From contig NZ_RCUW01000001.1 of assembly GCF_003667525.1 (NCBI RefSeq), positions 186,001-250,000 of the forward strand: DNA of 64,000 bases. Direction: 5' to 3'. The notes beneath the pieces are model-generated. The model saw nothing but the letters and a program-made list of their open reading frames with translations, made no database searches and was not told the origin of the DNA. Both the position numbers and the translations under genes were made by a program. Source of the stretch: Mycetocola_B reblochoni. Its GTDB lineage: Bacteria > Actinomycetota > Actinomycetes > Actinomycetales > Microbacteriaceae. This document shows, in pieces, positions 24,230 through 32,467 of the stretch (positions are counted from its first letter, which is position 1; each line of letters opens with the position of its first letter).

Positions 24230-25462
24230 TCACTCGACGAGCGCACCGTCCTTCCACACGCCCACGATGCGGTCGGGCAGCTCGGCGAGCTGCTCCGACG
24301 CCGTCAGCTCCAGGTCGAGAAGGACCAGGTCCGCGGCGGAACCCCGCCGGATCTCACCGACGCCGGAGACGTTCGGCAGCAGCCTCGCGCCGATCGAGGT
24401 CGCGGAACGGAGGATGGCGTCGACCGGCATTCCCGCCTCGGCCATGGCCGGCAGCTCCGTCAGACCGAGACCGTGCGGGCCGATCCCCGAGTCCGAACCC
24501 ATGGCGACGACGACCCCGGCGTCCACGGCGCGGCGGAAGCTGTCGAGGTGCCGCCCGACGACACCCCTCGCCTTCGCCAGGATGTTGTCGGGCAGGCCGG
24601 ACGGGCCACCACCGTACTCGAGTACCTGGCGCGGTGCCGTGAGCGTCGGAACGAGCACGACGTCCCGGTCCAGCATCAGCTCGATGGCCTCGTCATCCAG
24701 GTAGATCGCGTGCTCGATGGTCCGCGCACCCGCCAGGATCGCGTTCTTGATTCCCTGGGTGCCGATCGCGTGCGCCGCGACATAGCTGCCGTGCGCCTCC
24801 GCCTCCTCGACGATGACACGCAGCTCATCGAGCCCGAACTGGGTGTGATCCGGGTGGTCGTTGGTCGACATCACGCCTCCCGTGGCGCACACCTTGATCA
24901 CGTCGGCTCCGGCCCTGAGCATGGTGCGGGTGACCTTGCGCACCTCCTCGACCCCGTCCGCGATGCCGCTTGGCACCCCGAGAGAGGGGTTCGTGTGATG
25001 CAGGGTCACCCCCGAGCGCAGCCAGTTGTCACCGTGACCGCCGGTGATGCTCAACGCGTTGACCGCGATGGACAGCTTCGGACCGGCGATGACGCCCTCG
25101 TCGATCGCCTCGCGGAGCCCCGCGTCGGCGCCCGTGAGGTCGCGGGCGGAGGTCACCCCCGAGCGCAGCATCGTTCTGGCGCTGTTGACCGATCGGTAGA
25201 ACGGAAGCGAGAACGGCTCCTGCGCGGAACGCATCGGGTTGGCGTTCGCCACCATCAGGTGAACGTGCGCGTCGACGAGACCGGGGACGAGCGTGCGCCC
25301 CTCACACTCGACGACGTCGACGCCCCCTCCGATCTCCGACGAGCCTGGCTCGACAGCGGCGACCCGGCCCTGCCGGACTACGACATCGCGGGGAGCGTCG
25401 AGGAACGCGTGTCCGTCGAACACCCGCGCCGAGCGGAAAACGGTGGTCGGTGCTGCTGGCAT
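24230..25462 (-). CDS. Imidazolonepropionase-like metal-dependent amidohydrolase
   Basis: The 410-residue amidohydrolase has the N-terminal small beta domain, then HxH (GLVDAHVHLMV), a probable carbamylated Lys in DVIKVCATGGVMS, His in VAAHAIG and TIEHAIY, and Asp in AMGSDSG. This order matches the imidazolonepropionase-like / Xaa-Arg or Xaa-Pro carboxypeptidase-like group (Sgx9260-type). Members cleave amide bonds in N-acyl amino acids or small peptides; the substrate here is unknown. The start is set by AAGGAG five bases upstream. It is the last gene of a TetR-MFS-hydrolase operon, so it probably degrades what the transporter brings in. Confidence 0.87.
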   Translation of the reverse strand: MPAAPTTVFRSARVFDGHAFLDAPRDVVVRQGRVAAVEPGSSEIGGGVDVVECEGRTLVPGLVDAHVHLMVANANPMRSAQEPFSLPFYRSVNSARTMLRSGVTSARDLTGADAGLREAIDEGVIAGPKLSIAVNALSITGGHGDNWLRSGVTLHHTNPSLGVPSGIADGVEEVRKVTRTMLRAGADVIKVCATGGVMSTNDHPDHTQFGLDELRVIVEEAEAHGSYVAAHAIGTQGIKNAILAGARTIEHAIYLDDEAIELMLDRDVVLVPTLTAPRQVLEYGGGPSGLPDNILAKARGVVGRHLDSFRRAVDAGVVVAMGSDSGIGPHGLGLTELPAMAEAGMPVDAILRSATSIGARLLPNVSGVGEIRRGSAADLVLLDLELTASEQLAELPDRIVGVWKDGALVE

Positions 25463-25497
25463 TTCTTCTCCTTGACTCTGCACGGTGCGGGTCCTGT

Positions 25498-26919
25498 TCA
25501 TTTGCGTTCAGCCGCCACGCGCTGGCGGGAGGCGCTCAGCAGGACGATGGCGATGCCGAAGGCCACGGCGGATGCGACCCAGACCAGGACGTACCCGGAT
25601 ATCCCTGGCACGCTGCCCCCGTCGGGCACGGTCACGGTGAGGACGAAAGCGACCAGCGCCCCCGCGATCGCCCCGCCGAGGGTGCGGAGCGTGTTGTAGA
25701 TCCCTGCGGCGATCCCCGTCGCGTCGCTCGGGGACCGTTCGGCGATGAGAGTCGGCATCGCACCGATCAGCAGCCCCATCGCGAACCAGCTCACGAGGAA
25801 GAACGTCGCCGACCAGACGAGCGCCGAATGCATGAGCACCTGCAGGACGAAGGCGATCGCTCCGATTCCGCTGCCGAGCATGAGCACGCCGAGCAGCCCC
25901 AGCCGCTTCGCCAGGAACGGCGACACGGTGGACCCCACCGCCGCCATCCCCGTTGTCGCCGCTGTCAGGCCCGACAGCTGCACGGCGGTCAGGCCGAAGC
26001 CGTACCCGGTCACCGCCGGGTCGGCGGTGAGGAAGGTGGCGAAGGGGACCTGGTTGCCGAACAGCACGAGGCCGAAGAGGAACGAGGCGAGATAGAGCGG
26101 CCCGAGCGCCCGCGAGGCCACCAGGCGCAGGTCGATCGCCGGGGTGGCGACCCTGAGCTGCCACACGCTCCAGAGCACGGCGGCGATCAGGGCGGCGGCG
26201 ATGGGGACGTAGGCAGCCGGCGAGGTGAACCCCTGCGAGGACACCTGCCCCATTCCCCACAGCAGTGCGGCGACGATGACTGCGAGGCCGGCGAAGCCCG
26301 CGTAGTCGATCTTGGCCGTGGAACGAACCGTGGACTCCGGGATCTTGACGAAGACCGCGTAGAGCGCGACGGCAACCATCACGCAGGGCACGAGGAGCAC
26401 GAGGTGGATGTCGTCGGTCAGCGCCGTCACTCCCCCGGACGCGAGGGACCCGAGGACCGCGCCGATGGCGAGGACGGCGACGAGGTAGGCGATCGCCTTG
26501 CGCGCCGTGTCGCCGGTGATGCGGTTGTGGATCAGCGCGATCTCGAGGGGGAGCCACACGGTGAGCGGCGCCATGAGCACCCGCCCGATCAGCAGCACCT
26601 CGAACGTCGGCGCGAAGGCGACCATGAGCGAGGCGGCGAAGACGAGGACAACGGCGATGCGGAGCACCCGGCGGTGCCCGTAGCGGTCCCCGATCTTCGA
26701 CAGCACGGGCACGAGCACGGCGGAGGCGAGGGTGAACACGGTCGTGAACCAGTTGAGCTGGGCCGCGTTGACGCCGAACTCGGTTCCGAACAGGGCGATG
26801 AGCGGGAGGTAGTACCCCTGCACGAAGCCGCTCGCGAGTTCGGTGAAGACGAGGAAGCCGATGACGGAGGCGACGGGGAGCGTCGCCGTGCGGTCGAGCG
26901 GCGTGGTGCGTGTGGACAT
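25498..26919 (-). CDS. MFS transporter
   Basis: The 473-residue membrane protein has about 14 hydrophobic segments and MFS motif A (GDRYGHRR near residue 77), which fits the drug:H+ antiporter-2 layout. A short N-terminal cytoplasmic tail is followed by FTELASGFVQGYYLPL. The neighbouring TetR gene suggests an inducible transporter. The hydrolase in the same operon argues for import of a substrate, but export cannot be excluded. Stop and downstream start are separated by 35 bp. Confidence 0.9.
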   Translation of the reverse strand: MSTRTTPLDRTATLPVASVIGFLVFTELASGFVQGYYLPLIALFGTEFGVNAAQLNWFTTVFTLASAVLVPVLSKIGDRYGHRRVLRIAVVLVFAASLMVAFAPTFEVLLIGRVLMAPLTVWLPLEIALIHNRITGDTARKAIAYLVAVLAIGAVLGSLASGGVTALTDDIHLVLLVPCVMVAVALYAVFVKIPESTVRSTAKIDYAGFAGLAVIVAALLWGMGQVSSQGFTSPAAYVPIAAALIAAVLWSVWQLRVATPAIDLRLVASRALGPLYLASFLFGLVLFGNQVPFATFLTADPAVTGYGFGLTAVQLSGLTAATTGMAAVGSTVSPFLAKRLGLLGVLMLGSGIGAIAFVLQVLMHSALVWSATFFLVSWFAMGLLIGAMPTLIAERSPSDATGIAAGIYNTLRTLGGAIAGALVAFVLTVTVPDGGSVPGISGYVLVWVASAVAFGIAIVLLSASRQRVAAERK

Positions 26920-26953
26920 AGTTCTCCTAGGGAAGGGGCCTGGAGGCCTGGTG

Positions 26954-27532
26954 CTATGACGCGGAGCGGGGAGGGGAAGCGACGAGAGCGCGGATGATCT
27001 CAGCGAGTTCGTCGGGTTGCGGAGGGCTCTTCCGCACCAGGAGCCGGAAGAGGGTGAAGCCGGAGAGGATGTCGATCAGGGCGACGACGTCCGTGTCGAC
27101 CGGCAGCTGGCCGCGGTCGACCGCGCGTTCGATGATCGTGATGATTTGCTCTTGCCGTTTGCCGTAGACGCCGGACCAGAGGTTCTCCGCGACGTCGTCA
27201 GGCAGCTGGTAGACGGTGACGGCGGTCTGACCGAGCTGGTTGCGGACATTGATGAGCGAGAACCGCAGCAGGTCCTCGGCGACGTCCCCGGTGTCGGGGT
27301 CGTCGCCGACGACCAGCATGCGTTCGAGCGCGGCGGCGGCGAGCGCCGCCTTCGTCGGCCACCGGCGATAGATGGTGCTCTTGGCACAGCCCAGCGTCGT
27401 GGCGACGGCCTGGATGTCCAGCGCCTCGTACCCGGTTGCACACAGCGCGTCCCAGGTGCGCTGAAGGATCTTCTCCGTCAGCTCGTCGTCTCGAGGTCGG
27501 CCCCCGGGGGAGGCCGCTGTGTCGGTGGTCAT
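26954..27532 (-). CDS. TetR/AcrR-family regulator
   Basis: The 192-residue protein has the N-terminal helix-turn-helix LDIQAVATTLGCAKSTIYRRWPTKAALAAAA (written as LDIQAVATTLGC then AKSTIYRRWPTK), typical TetR, and a C-terminal all-helical ligand domain. It heads the minus-strand operon with the MFS and amidohydrolase genes and most likely represses it. TACGGT (27539-27544) six bases before the ATG suggests a leaderless transcript. A perfect palindromic operator lies directly upstream. Confidence 0.92.
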   Translation of the reverse strand: MTTDTAASPGGRPRDDELTEKILQRTWDALCATGYEALDIQAVATTLGCAKSTIYRRWPTKAALAAAALERMLVVGDDPDTGDVAEDLLRFSLINVRNQLGQTAVTVYQLPDDVAENLWSGVYGKRQEQIITIIERAVDRGQLPVDTDVVALIDILSGFTLFRLLVRKSPPQPDELAEIIRALVASPPRSAS

Positions 27533-27559
27533 GTTCTCACCGTAGCCCTCACGCCACGG

Positions 27560-27587
27560 TTACGATACGCGGTGTCGCGTATCGTAA
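27560..27587. promoter_or_regulatory. TetR-type operator palindrome
   Basis: TTACGATACGC (27560-27570) and its exact complement GCGTATCGTAA (27577-27587) are separated by six bases. This gives a 28-bp operator centred about 41 bp upstream of the tetR start. It covers the -35 region of the presumed leaderless promoter, as expected for autorepression. Confidence 0.8.
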
Positions 27588-27622
27588 TCGTGACGTTCGG
27601 CATCGGAAATCGCGACGAAACA

Positions 27623-28712
27623 TCACCGCGGGTCCGCCGCGCGCCGCCGCGAGCGCTCCGCCGTCAGGCGCGCCACCACGATCCGATCCGCCGCAGCATC
27701 GGTGGTGATGCCCTCGCGATCCGCCCGATCGAACACGAGCTCGAGTGTGTGCGAGATGCCGTCGATGCGCGCAGCGATCTCCTCCGGAGTGCCCTCAGCC
27801 CCCAGGTGGATCACGCCGCCGGCGTTCACCAAATAGTCCGGTGCGTACAGGATCCCGCGTGCGGCCAGAAGGGCACCGCCGTCAGGGGTCGCGAGCTGGT
27901 TGTTCGCGGGGCCGACCACGGCAGCCGACGCGAGTTCGGCGATCACCGTATCGCTCAGCATCCCGCCGACCCCCGCCGGCATGAAGACGTCGCACGGCAC
28001 ACGGTGCACTCCGGCCGGATCGACCCAGCGCGCGCCGATCGCCTCAGCGTCGGCCCGCCTGGACGGGTTCACGTCCGTCACGGTCAGCCGCGCCCCCGCC
28101 TCGGCGAGCGTGCGCGCGAGACGGAACCCCACCTGTCCCAGACCGGCCACGGTGATCGTCCGCCCCCGAGGATCGGGACTACCCGTGGTGCGACGCAGCG
28201 TCTCACCGAGTGCGGCCAGCACGCCACGAGCGGTGAACTCGGCCGGGTCGCCTTGCCCGCCGCTCTCGGCGGGCAAGCCGACGACGTGCTCCGTCCGCTC
28301 GGCCACGACCGCCATGTCGGCCGAGGCGGTACCGACGTCCTCCGCCGTGCGATAGCTCCCGCCGAACGCATCGACGAGATCGCCCAGATCGAGGAAGGCC
28401 GCGCGCCGGCGCTCCGCGTCCAGGCGCTCACCCGCGGCGAGAGCGATCACCGCCTTGCCGCCCCCCCGAGGGGAGCCCCGCGAGCGCGTTCTTGAAGGTC
28501 ATCCCGCGGGAGAGCCGCAGTGCATCGTCGATGGCGTCGCCGGCGCTCGCGTAGCCCCAGAGCCGGCACCCGCCGAGGGCAGGACCGATGGTGGTGTCGT
28601 GCACGGCGACCGCGATGAGCAGGCCGCTCCGCCGCCCCCGTCCGAAGCGGACGTCCTCGTGCTCGATGCCCTGCCCCCTCATCCCGTGTTCGACAGTGGC
28701 GGTTCGGTTCAT
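27623..28712 (-). pseudogene. Leu/Phe/Val dehydrogenase, frameshifted
   Basis: Two overlapping frames together give one amino-acid dehydrogenase. The first part (start 28712, AAAGGA six bases upstream) contains GPALGGCRLWGY and LSRGMTFKNALAGLPSGG. The expected continuation GKAVIALAAGERL, then TASADMAVVAE, the Rossmann motif VAGLGQVGFRLA and the C-terminal domain, lie in the other frame. The break is a run of seven G (minus strand, 28463-28469); six would restore the frame. The enzyme would oxidatively deaminate branched-chain or aromatic amino acids to 2-oxo acids. It follows the 2-oxo-acid decarboxylase gene by 29 bp. It may be a real inactivation, a phase-variable tract or a sequencing error. 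Confidence 0.8.
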
Positions 28713-28741
28713 GGTGTGTCCTTTCGTTTCTCCGCTGAGCA

Positions 28742-30496
28742 TCAGCGGACTCCTGCTGCGATCCTGGTCAATAGCTCTGGCGCGTCCATCCGGGGCAGGA
28801 CGACGTGAATGAAGGTGGCAGCCGTCCCATCCGCATCGGCGAGAGCCCGCTCGAGCTCGGCGATCGTCCTGACCGACGCGGTCCGCGTACCCGGCGCTCC
28901 GAGGGCGGAGGGCAGAGCGGCCCAGTCCCAGTGGTGCACGTCCTGATAGACGGCACGGGGACTTCTGATCAGCCGCTCGACGGTGTAGCCGTCGTTGTCG
29001 AGGAGGAAGATCGTCGGGGCGTGTCCGCGGTGGAGGATCGTTCCCAGCTCCTGCACGGTCAGCTGCGCGGAGCCGTCACCGATGATCAGGACGTGCTCTC
29101 GGCCGGGAGCCGCCTCGAGGGAGCCGAGCAGCGCCGGGATCGTGTAGCCGATCGACGACCAGATCGGCTGACCGAGGAATTCGCAGCCGTCGGGGAGGTC
29201 CATCCCGACCGCACCGTAGAACGCCGTCCCCGCCTCGGCGATCACCGTGGTTCTCGGCCGGATCCAGCCCTCGAGGCGTGGCCACAGCGCGGCGTGATCA
29301 AGGGGCGCGTCGCCCTCGGCATCCGTCCGTGGCACCGCGCTCTCGGAGGAGGCAGTCGCATGCCTCTCCCGGTCGCGGCCCGCCGGGGAACTGCAGGAGA
29401 ACGACTCCCCCGACCCGCCGGAGGCGCCGCTCTCGACGTCGCCCTCCCCCTCGACAGTCTCGCGCGCGGTCAGCTCGGCGTCGATCACGTCGAGGGCGTC
29501 CGACATCGTGACGCCATCGAACACGACCGACCCGACGCGCACGCCCTGCATGCCCAGCTCGATCGCGTCGTTCTCCGAAAACCCGTGAGTGAAGAAGCCG
29601 GTCAGGAAGTCGGTCATCGCCACGCCGGCGAGCACCAGCAACGGCGCCTCATCGATCCGCGTCCTGGTCTCGGGTCGATCCGTGTGCGCGCCGGCGTAGA
29701 CGCCGAGAAGGCCCCTCGTCCCCGGCCGGATCAGGGTCTTCGCCGTGCTCTGCAACGCGACCGACACCCCGCTGCGCGCCGCGATCCTCCGCATCGCGGC
29801 CTCCGCACCGCCCCGGTGCACGCCCGCCCCCGCCAGGACAGCCACCTCTGCGCCCGCATCGTCGAGCAGGCTGCGGAACCGGCTGCGGAAGCTCGCGAGC
29901 TGATCAGCGTCGCTCACCCCGGTACGCAGCCGGCGCGCCAGGCGCCGAGAGGGGACCCGCGACACGGCGACGTCGCTGGGCACGCCCAGGTAGACCGGTC
30001 GCGACTCCGAGACAGCCTGCTCGAGCGCGGAGTCGATATCCTCCGCGGCGCGTTCCCCGCCCAGGACGACGACCCGCGCGGTCACCTGCTCGGCCACCGT
30101 CGCGAACCGGGTGAAGTCACCGTCGGCCAGGGTGTGGTGCAGGAGCTGCCCGTCCACCGACCGCGACGGCATACCGACGACATGGAGAACGGGAACGGAC
30201 TCGGCGTAGCTGCCGGCGACACCGTTCACAGCGGACAGCTCCCCCACGCCGAAGGTCGTCAGCACCACGCCGAGCCCCCGACGGATGCGGGCATAGCCGT
30301 CGGCGGCGTACGCCGCATTGAGTTCGTTCGTCGAGCCCACCCACTCGACCGCCCCCGCGCGCAGCATCTCATCGATGAGCGCGAGGTTGAAATCGCCCGG
30401 CAGTCCAAAGATGTGACGGGTTCCGAGTTGTTCGAGTCGGGCCGCGAGGTACTCACCGACCGTGCACTCGGCGGTCGCGTGTCTGAGGTCTGTCAT
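28742..30496 (-). CDS. Thiamine-diphosphate 2-oxo-acid decarboxylase (indolepyruvate/phenylpyruvate type)
   Basis: The 584-residue protein has the pyruvate-decarboxylase family plan. The N-domain has the activating Glu58 (GSTNELNAAYAADGYAR) and the HH pair His120-His121 (QLLHHTLADGDF). The C-domain has the ThDP motif GDGSAQLTVQELG...NDGYTVE. It should convert aromatic or branched 2-oxo acids to aldehydes. An unusual Ser/Gly/Glu-rich stretch of about 50 residues (around 345-400) links the middle and C domains. With the downstream dehydrogenase it would form an Ehrlich-type route (amino acid to oxo acid to aldehyde). It is divergent from an Lrp-type regulator. Confidence 0.88.
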   Translation of the reverse strand: MTDLRHATAECTVGEYLAARLEQLGTRHIFGLPGDFNLALIDEMLRAGAVEWVGSTNELNAAYAADGYARIRRGLGVVLTTFGVGELSAVNGVAGSYAESVPVLHVVGMPSRSVDGQLLHHTLADGDFTRFATVAEQVTARVVVLGGERAAEDIDSALEQAVSESRPVYLGVPSDVAVSRVPSRRLARRLRTGVSDADQLASFRSRFRSLLDDAGAEVAVLAGAGVHRGGAEAAMRRIAARSGVSVALQSTAKTLIRPGTRGLLGVYAGAHTDRPETRTRIDEAPLLVLAGVAMTDFLTGFFTHGFSENDAIELGMQGVRVGSVVFDGVTMSDALDVIDAELTARETVEGEGDVESGASGGSGESFSCSSPAGRDRERHATASSESAVPRTDAEGDAPLDHAALWPRLEGWIRPRTTVIAEAGTAFYGAVGMDLPDGCEFLGQPIWSSIGYTIPALLGSLEAAPGREHVLIIGDGSAQLTVQELGTILHRGHAPTIFLLDNDGYTVERLIRSPRAVYQDVHHWDWAALPSALGAPGTRTASVRTIAELERALADADGTAATFIHVVLPRMDAPELLTRIAAGVR

Positions 30497-30503
30497 GCTC
30501 GCC

Positions 30504-30533
30504 AGATCACCACGAAGACAAATTCGTGGTCAA
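30504..30533 (-). promoter_or_regulatory. Decarboxylase promoter with embedded palindromic operator
   Basis: On the minus strand TTGACC (30528-30533) and TGATCT (30504-30509) are 18 bp apart, and the ATG follows seven bases later, so the message is probably leaderless. Between them lies a perfect inverted repeat, ACCACGAA (30509-30516) and TTCGTGGT (30523-30530), with six bases between. A protein bound there would block the promoter. The divergent Lrp/AsnC-type regulator is the obvious candidate. Confidence 0.6.
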
Positions 30534-30568
30534 TAGAGCCGCTTCAAGGCGGTCACAACGATCAACTA

Positions 30569-30590
30569 TTACGAATCAATGACGTAAATT
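30569..30590 (+). promoter_or_regulatory. Lrp-type gene promoter with second inverted repeat
   Basis: TAAATT at 30585-30590 is a likely -10, eight bases before the ATG at 30599. It overlaps TTACG (30569-30573) and CGTAA (30583-30587), a 5-bp inverted repeat with nine bases between. That may be an autoregulatory site. The surrounding 100 bp is AT-rich compared with the genome. Confidence 0.45.
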
Positions 30591-30598
30591 TGTGCAGT

Positions 30599-31051
30599 AT
30601 GAGCACACTGGACGACACCGACCGCCGCATCCTCCGATTCCTGGACGATGATCCGCGCGCGACGGTTCAGCTCATCGCGCAGTCACTGGGGATCGCACGG
30701 GGAACGGTTCACTCCCGCCTGGAGCGGTTCGCCTCGGGCACGGTGTTCCTCGCGCATTCGACCCGCGTCACCCCTGAGAAGCTCGGCCTGCCCTTTCGCG
30801 CGATCGTCCGCGCCGAAGTCGATCAGGAAGAGTTCGAGAGTACCGTCGCTGACCTCACGGAGATCCCCGAGATCGTCGAGTGCCTCGCGGTCGCCGGCTC
30901 CAGCGACCTCCACCTGGATATCGTCGCCAAGGACGCCGACGACGTCTACCTGATCACCCAGCGGGTCATGCTCTGTCGCGGCATCAGGAGGACAGAGACC
31001 GCCATCGTCCTCCGAAAGCTCATCACTCGGCGACAGCATCAGCTCCTATGA
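30599..31051 (+). CDS. Lrp/AsnC-family transcriptional regulator
   Basis: The 150-residue protein has the N-terminal winged helix-turn-helix of the family (LDDTDRRILRFLDDDPRATVQLIAQSLGIARGTVHSRL in parts) and a C-terminal RAM domain with the VECLAVAGSSDLHLDIVAKD ligand-binding motif. Such proteins sense amino acids. It is divergent from the decarboxylase/dehydrogenase pair and probably controls it. The stop overlaps or nearly abuts the start of the next gene. Confidence 0.92.
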   Translation: MSTLDDTDRRILRFLDDDPRATVQLIAQSLGIARGTVHSRLERFASGTVFLAHSTRVTPEKLGLPFRAIVRAEVDQEEFESTVADLTEIPEIVECLAVAGSSDLHLDIVAKDADDVYLITQRVMLCRGIRRTETAIVLRKLITRRQHQLL

Positions 31052-31062
31052 TCGGAGACCCC

Positions 31063-32430
31063 ATGCCCCTCGACCGCATCGCCCGCGCCATCGACGACAC
31101 CAGCCCGACCGGCATCGCCGCCGCGATCTCGCGGCTCATCACCGGTGGCGAGATCGCACCGGGAGAACGGTTGCCGACCGTCAGGGAGCTGGCTTCGCGC
31201 ATCGGCGTGAGTCCGGCGACGGTCAGCCACGCCTGGCAGGCACTGTCAGGGGTGGGGCTGATCACCTCCAGGGGCAGGAGCGGCAGCTTCGTCCACGACA
31301 GGGCGCCGAGCTGGCAGCCGCGACGCTACGCCGAGCTGTCCGGCCACACCCAGACCACCCGGATCGACCTGTCGCGCGGAACCCCCGACCCCGCGCTGCT
31401 GCCGAGCATCGGCCGGGCCCTCAGCCGCGTCGCCGAGCGGGCGGGCACCGCCAGCTACCACGACACCGCGGTCATGCCGGCGCTCAGGGAGACCCTCGAG
31501 TCGGAGTGGCCCTCCGGACGCGGCTCGCTCACCGTCGTCGACGGCGCCCTCGACGCCCTCTCCCGCACCCTCGACGTCGTCGTGCGCTTCGGCGACAGGG
31601 TCGTCGTCGAGGATCCGACGTTCCCCCCGTTCATCGACCTGCTCGAGCTCGCCGGCGCGCAGATCGTCGCGGTTCCGCTCGACGGCGAGGGCATCTCCGT
31701 GACCGGCCTCGCCCACGCCCTCAGCGCCGAGCCGAGCGCCGTGCTGCTGCAGCCGAGGGCGCACAACCCGAGCGGGGTGAGTATGACGGCCGCGCGCGCC
31801 GAGGCCGTGGCGCACACGATCCGCCGGGCCGGATCCGACGTCGTCGTCATCGAGGACGACCACCACGGCGCGCTCAGCGCGGCACCGGCGTTCACCTTCG
31901 CCCGGCTGCTGCCCGAGCAGACGGTGACGATCCGGTCGTTCTCCAAGAGCCACGGACCGGACCTGCGCATCGCGGCGCTCGGCGGACCCTCCGCCATCGT
32001 GGACCGCATCGCCGCCAGGCGCACGCTCGGCCCCGCGTGGACGAGCCACATGGTGCAGAGCATCCTCAACGAGCTGCTGCACGACCCCGTCGCGGTCGCC
32101 GAGGTCAGGCTCGCGGCGGACAGCTACCGCACCCGGCAGCGGCTGCTCGCCGACGCCCTCGCCGGGCAGGGCCTCGCGGTCCCCGTCCGCGACGGGGTGA
32201 ACACGGTCTTCGCCGTGCCCGACGAGCGCGACGCCGCCGTGCAGCTGGCGGCGAGCGGGGTGCGCGTCGCCACGGGATCGGCCTTCGCCGCCACCGCCAC
32301 CCCGCGCGCACCGTTCGTCCGTGTCACGGCGGGGCAGCTGCGATCGGCGGAGGACGCCGAGCACGTCGCCACGGCGCTGGCCGGCCTCGGCCTGGTGCCG
32401 ACCCCGTGGGACGACGCCGTCCGCGGGTGA
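31063..32430 (+). CDS. MocR-type protein: GntR DNA-binding domain plus aminotransferase domain
   Basis: The 455-residue protein starts with a GntR winged helix (GERLPTVRELASRIGVSPATV, residues about 33-53). A fold-type I aminotransferase domain follows, with VEDPTFPPF, HNPSGVSMT, EDDHHGALS and the PLP lysine Lys295 (RSFSKSHGPDLR). MocR proteins use PLP or its adducts to control transcription of amino-acid or vitamin genes. It is coupled to the Lrp gene. The ATG at 31063 has GGAG five bases upstream; an in-frame ATG at 31048 overlaps the Lrp stop and is the alternative. A catalytic aminotransferase role is less likely. Confidence 0.88.
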   Translation: MPLDRIARAIDDTSPTGIAAAISRLITGGEIAPGERLPTVRELASRIGVSPATVSHAWQALSGVGLITSRGRSGSFVHDRAPSWQPRRYAELSGHTQTTRIDLSRGTPDPALLPSIGRALSRVAERAGTASYHDTAVMPALRETLESEWPSGRGSLTVVDGALDALSRTLDVVVRFGDRVVVEDPTFPPFIDLLELAGAQIVAVPLDGEGISVTGLAHALSAEPSAVLLQPRAHNPSGVSMTAARAEAVAHTIRRAGSDVVVIEDDHHGALSAAPAFTFARLLPEQTVTIRSFSKSHGPDLRIAALGGPSAIVDRIAARRTLGPAWTSHMVQSILNELLHDPVAVAEVRLAADSYRTRQRLLADALAGQGLAVPVRDGVNTVFAVPDERDAAVQLAASGVRVATGSAFAATATPRAPFVRVTAGQLRSAEDAEHVATALAGLGLVPTPWDDAVRG

Positions 32431-32467
32431 CGGCGGCCGCGAGTGACGGCGGCCGCGGGCGCTTCGC

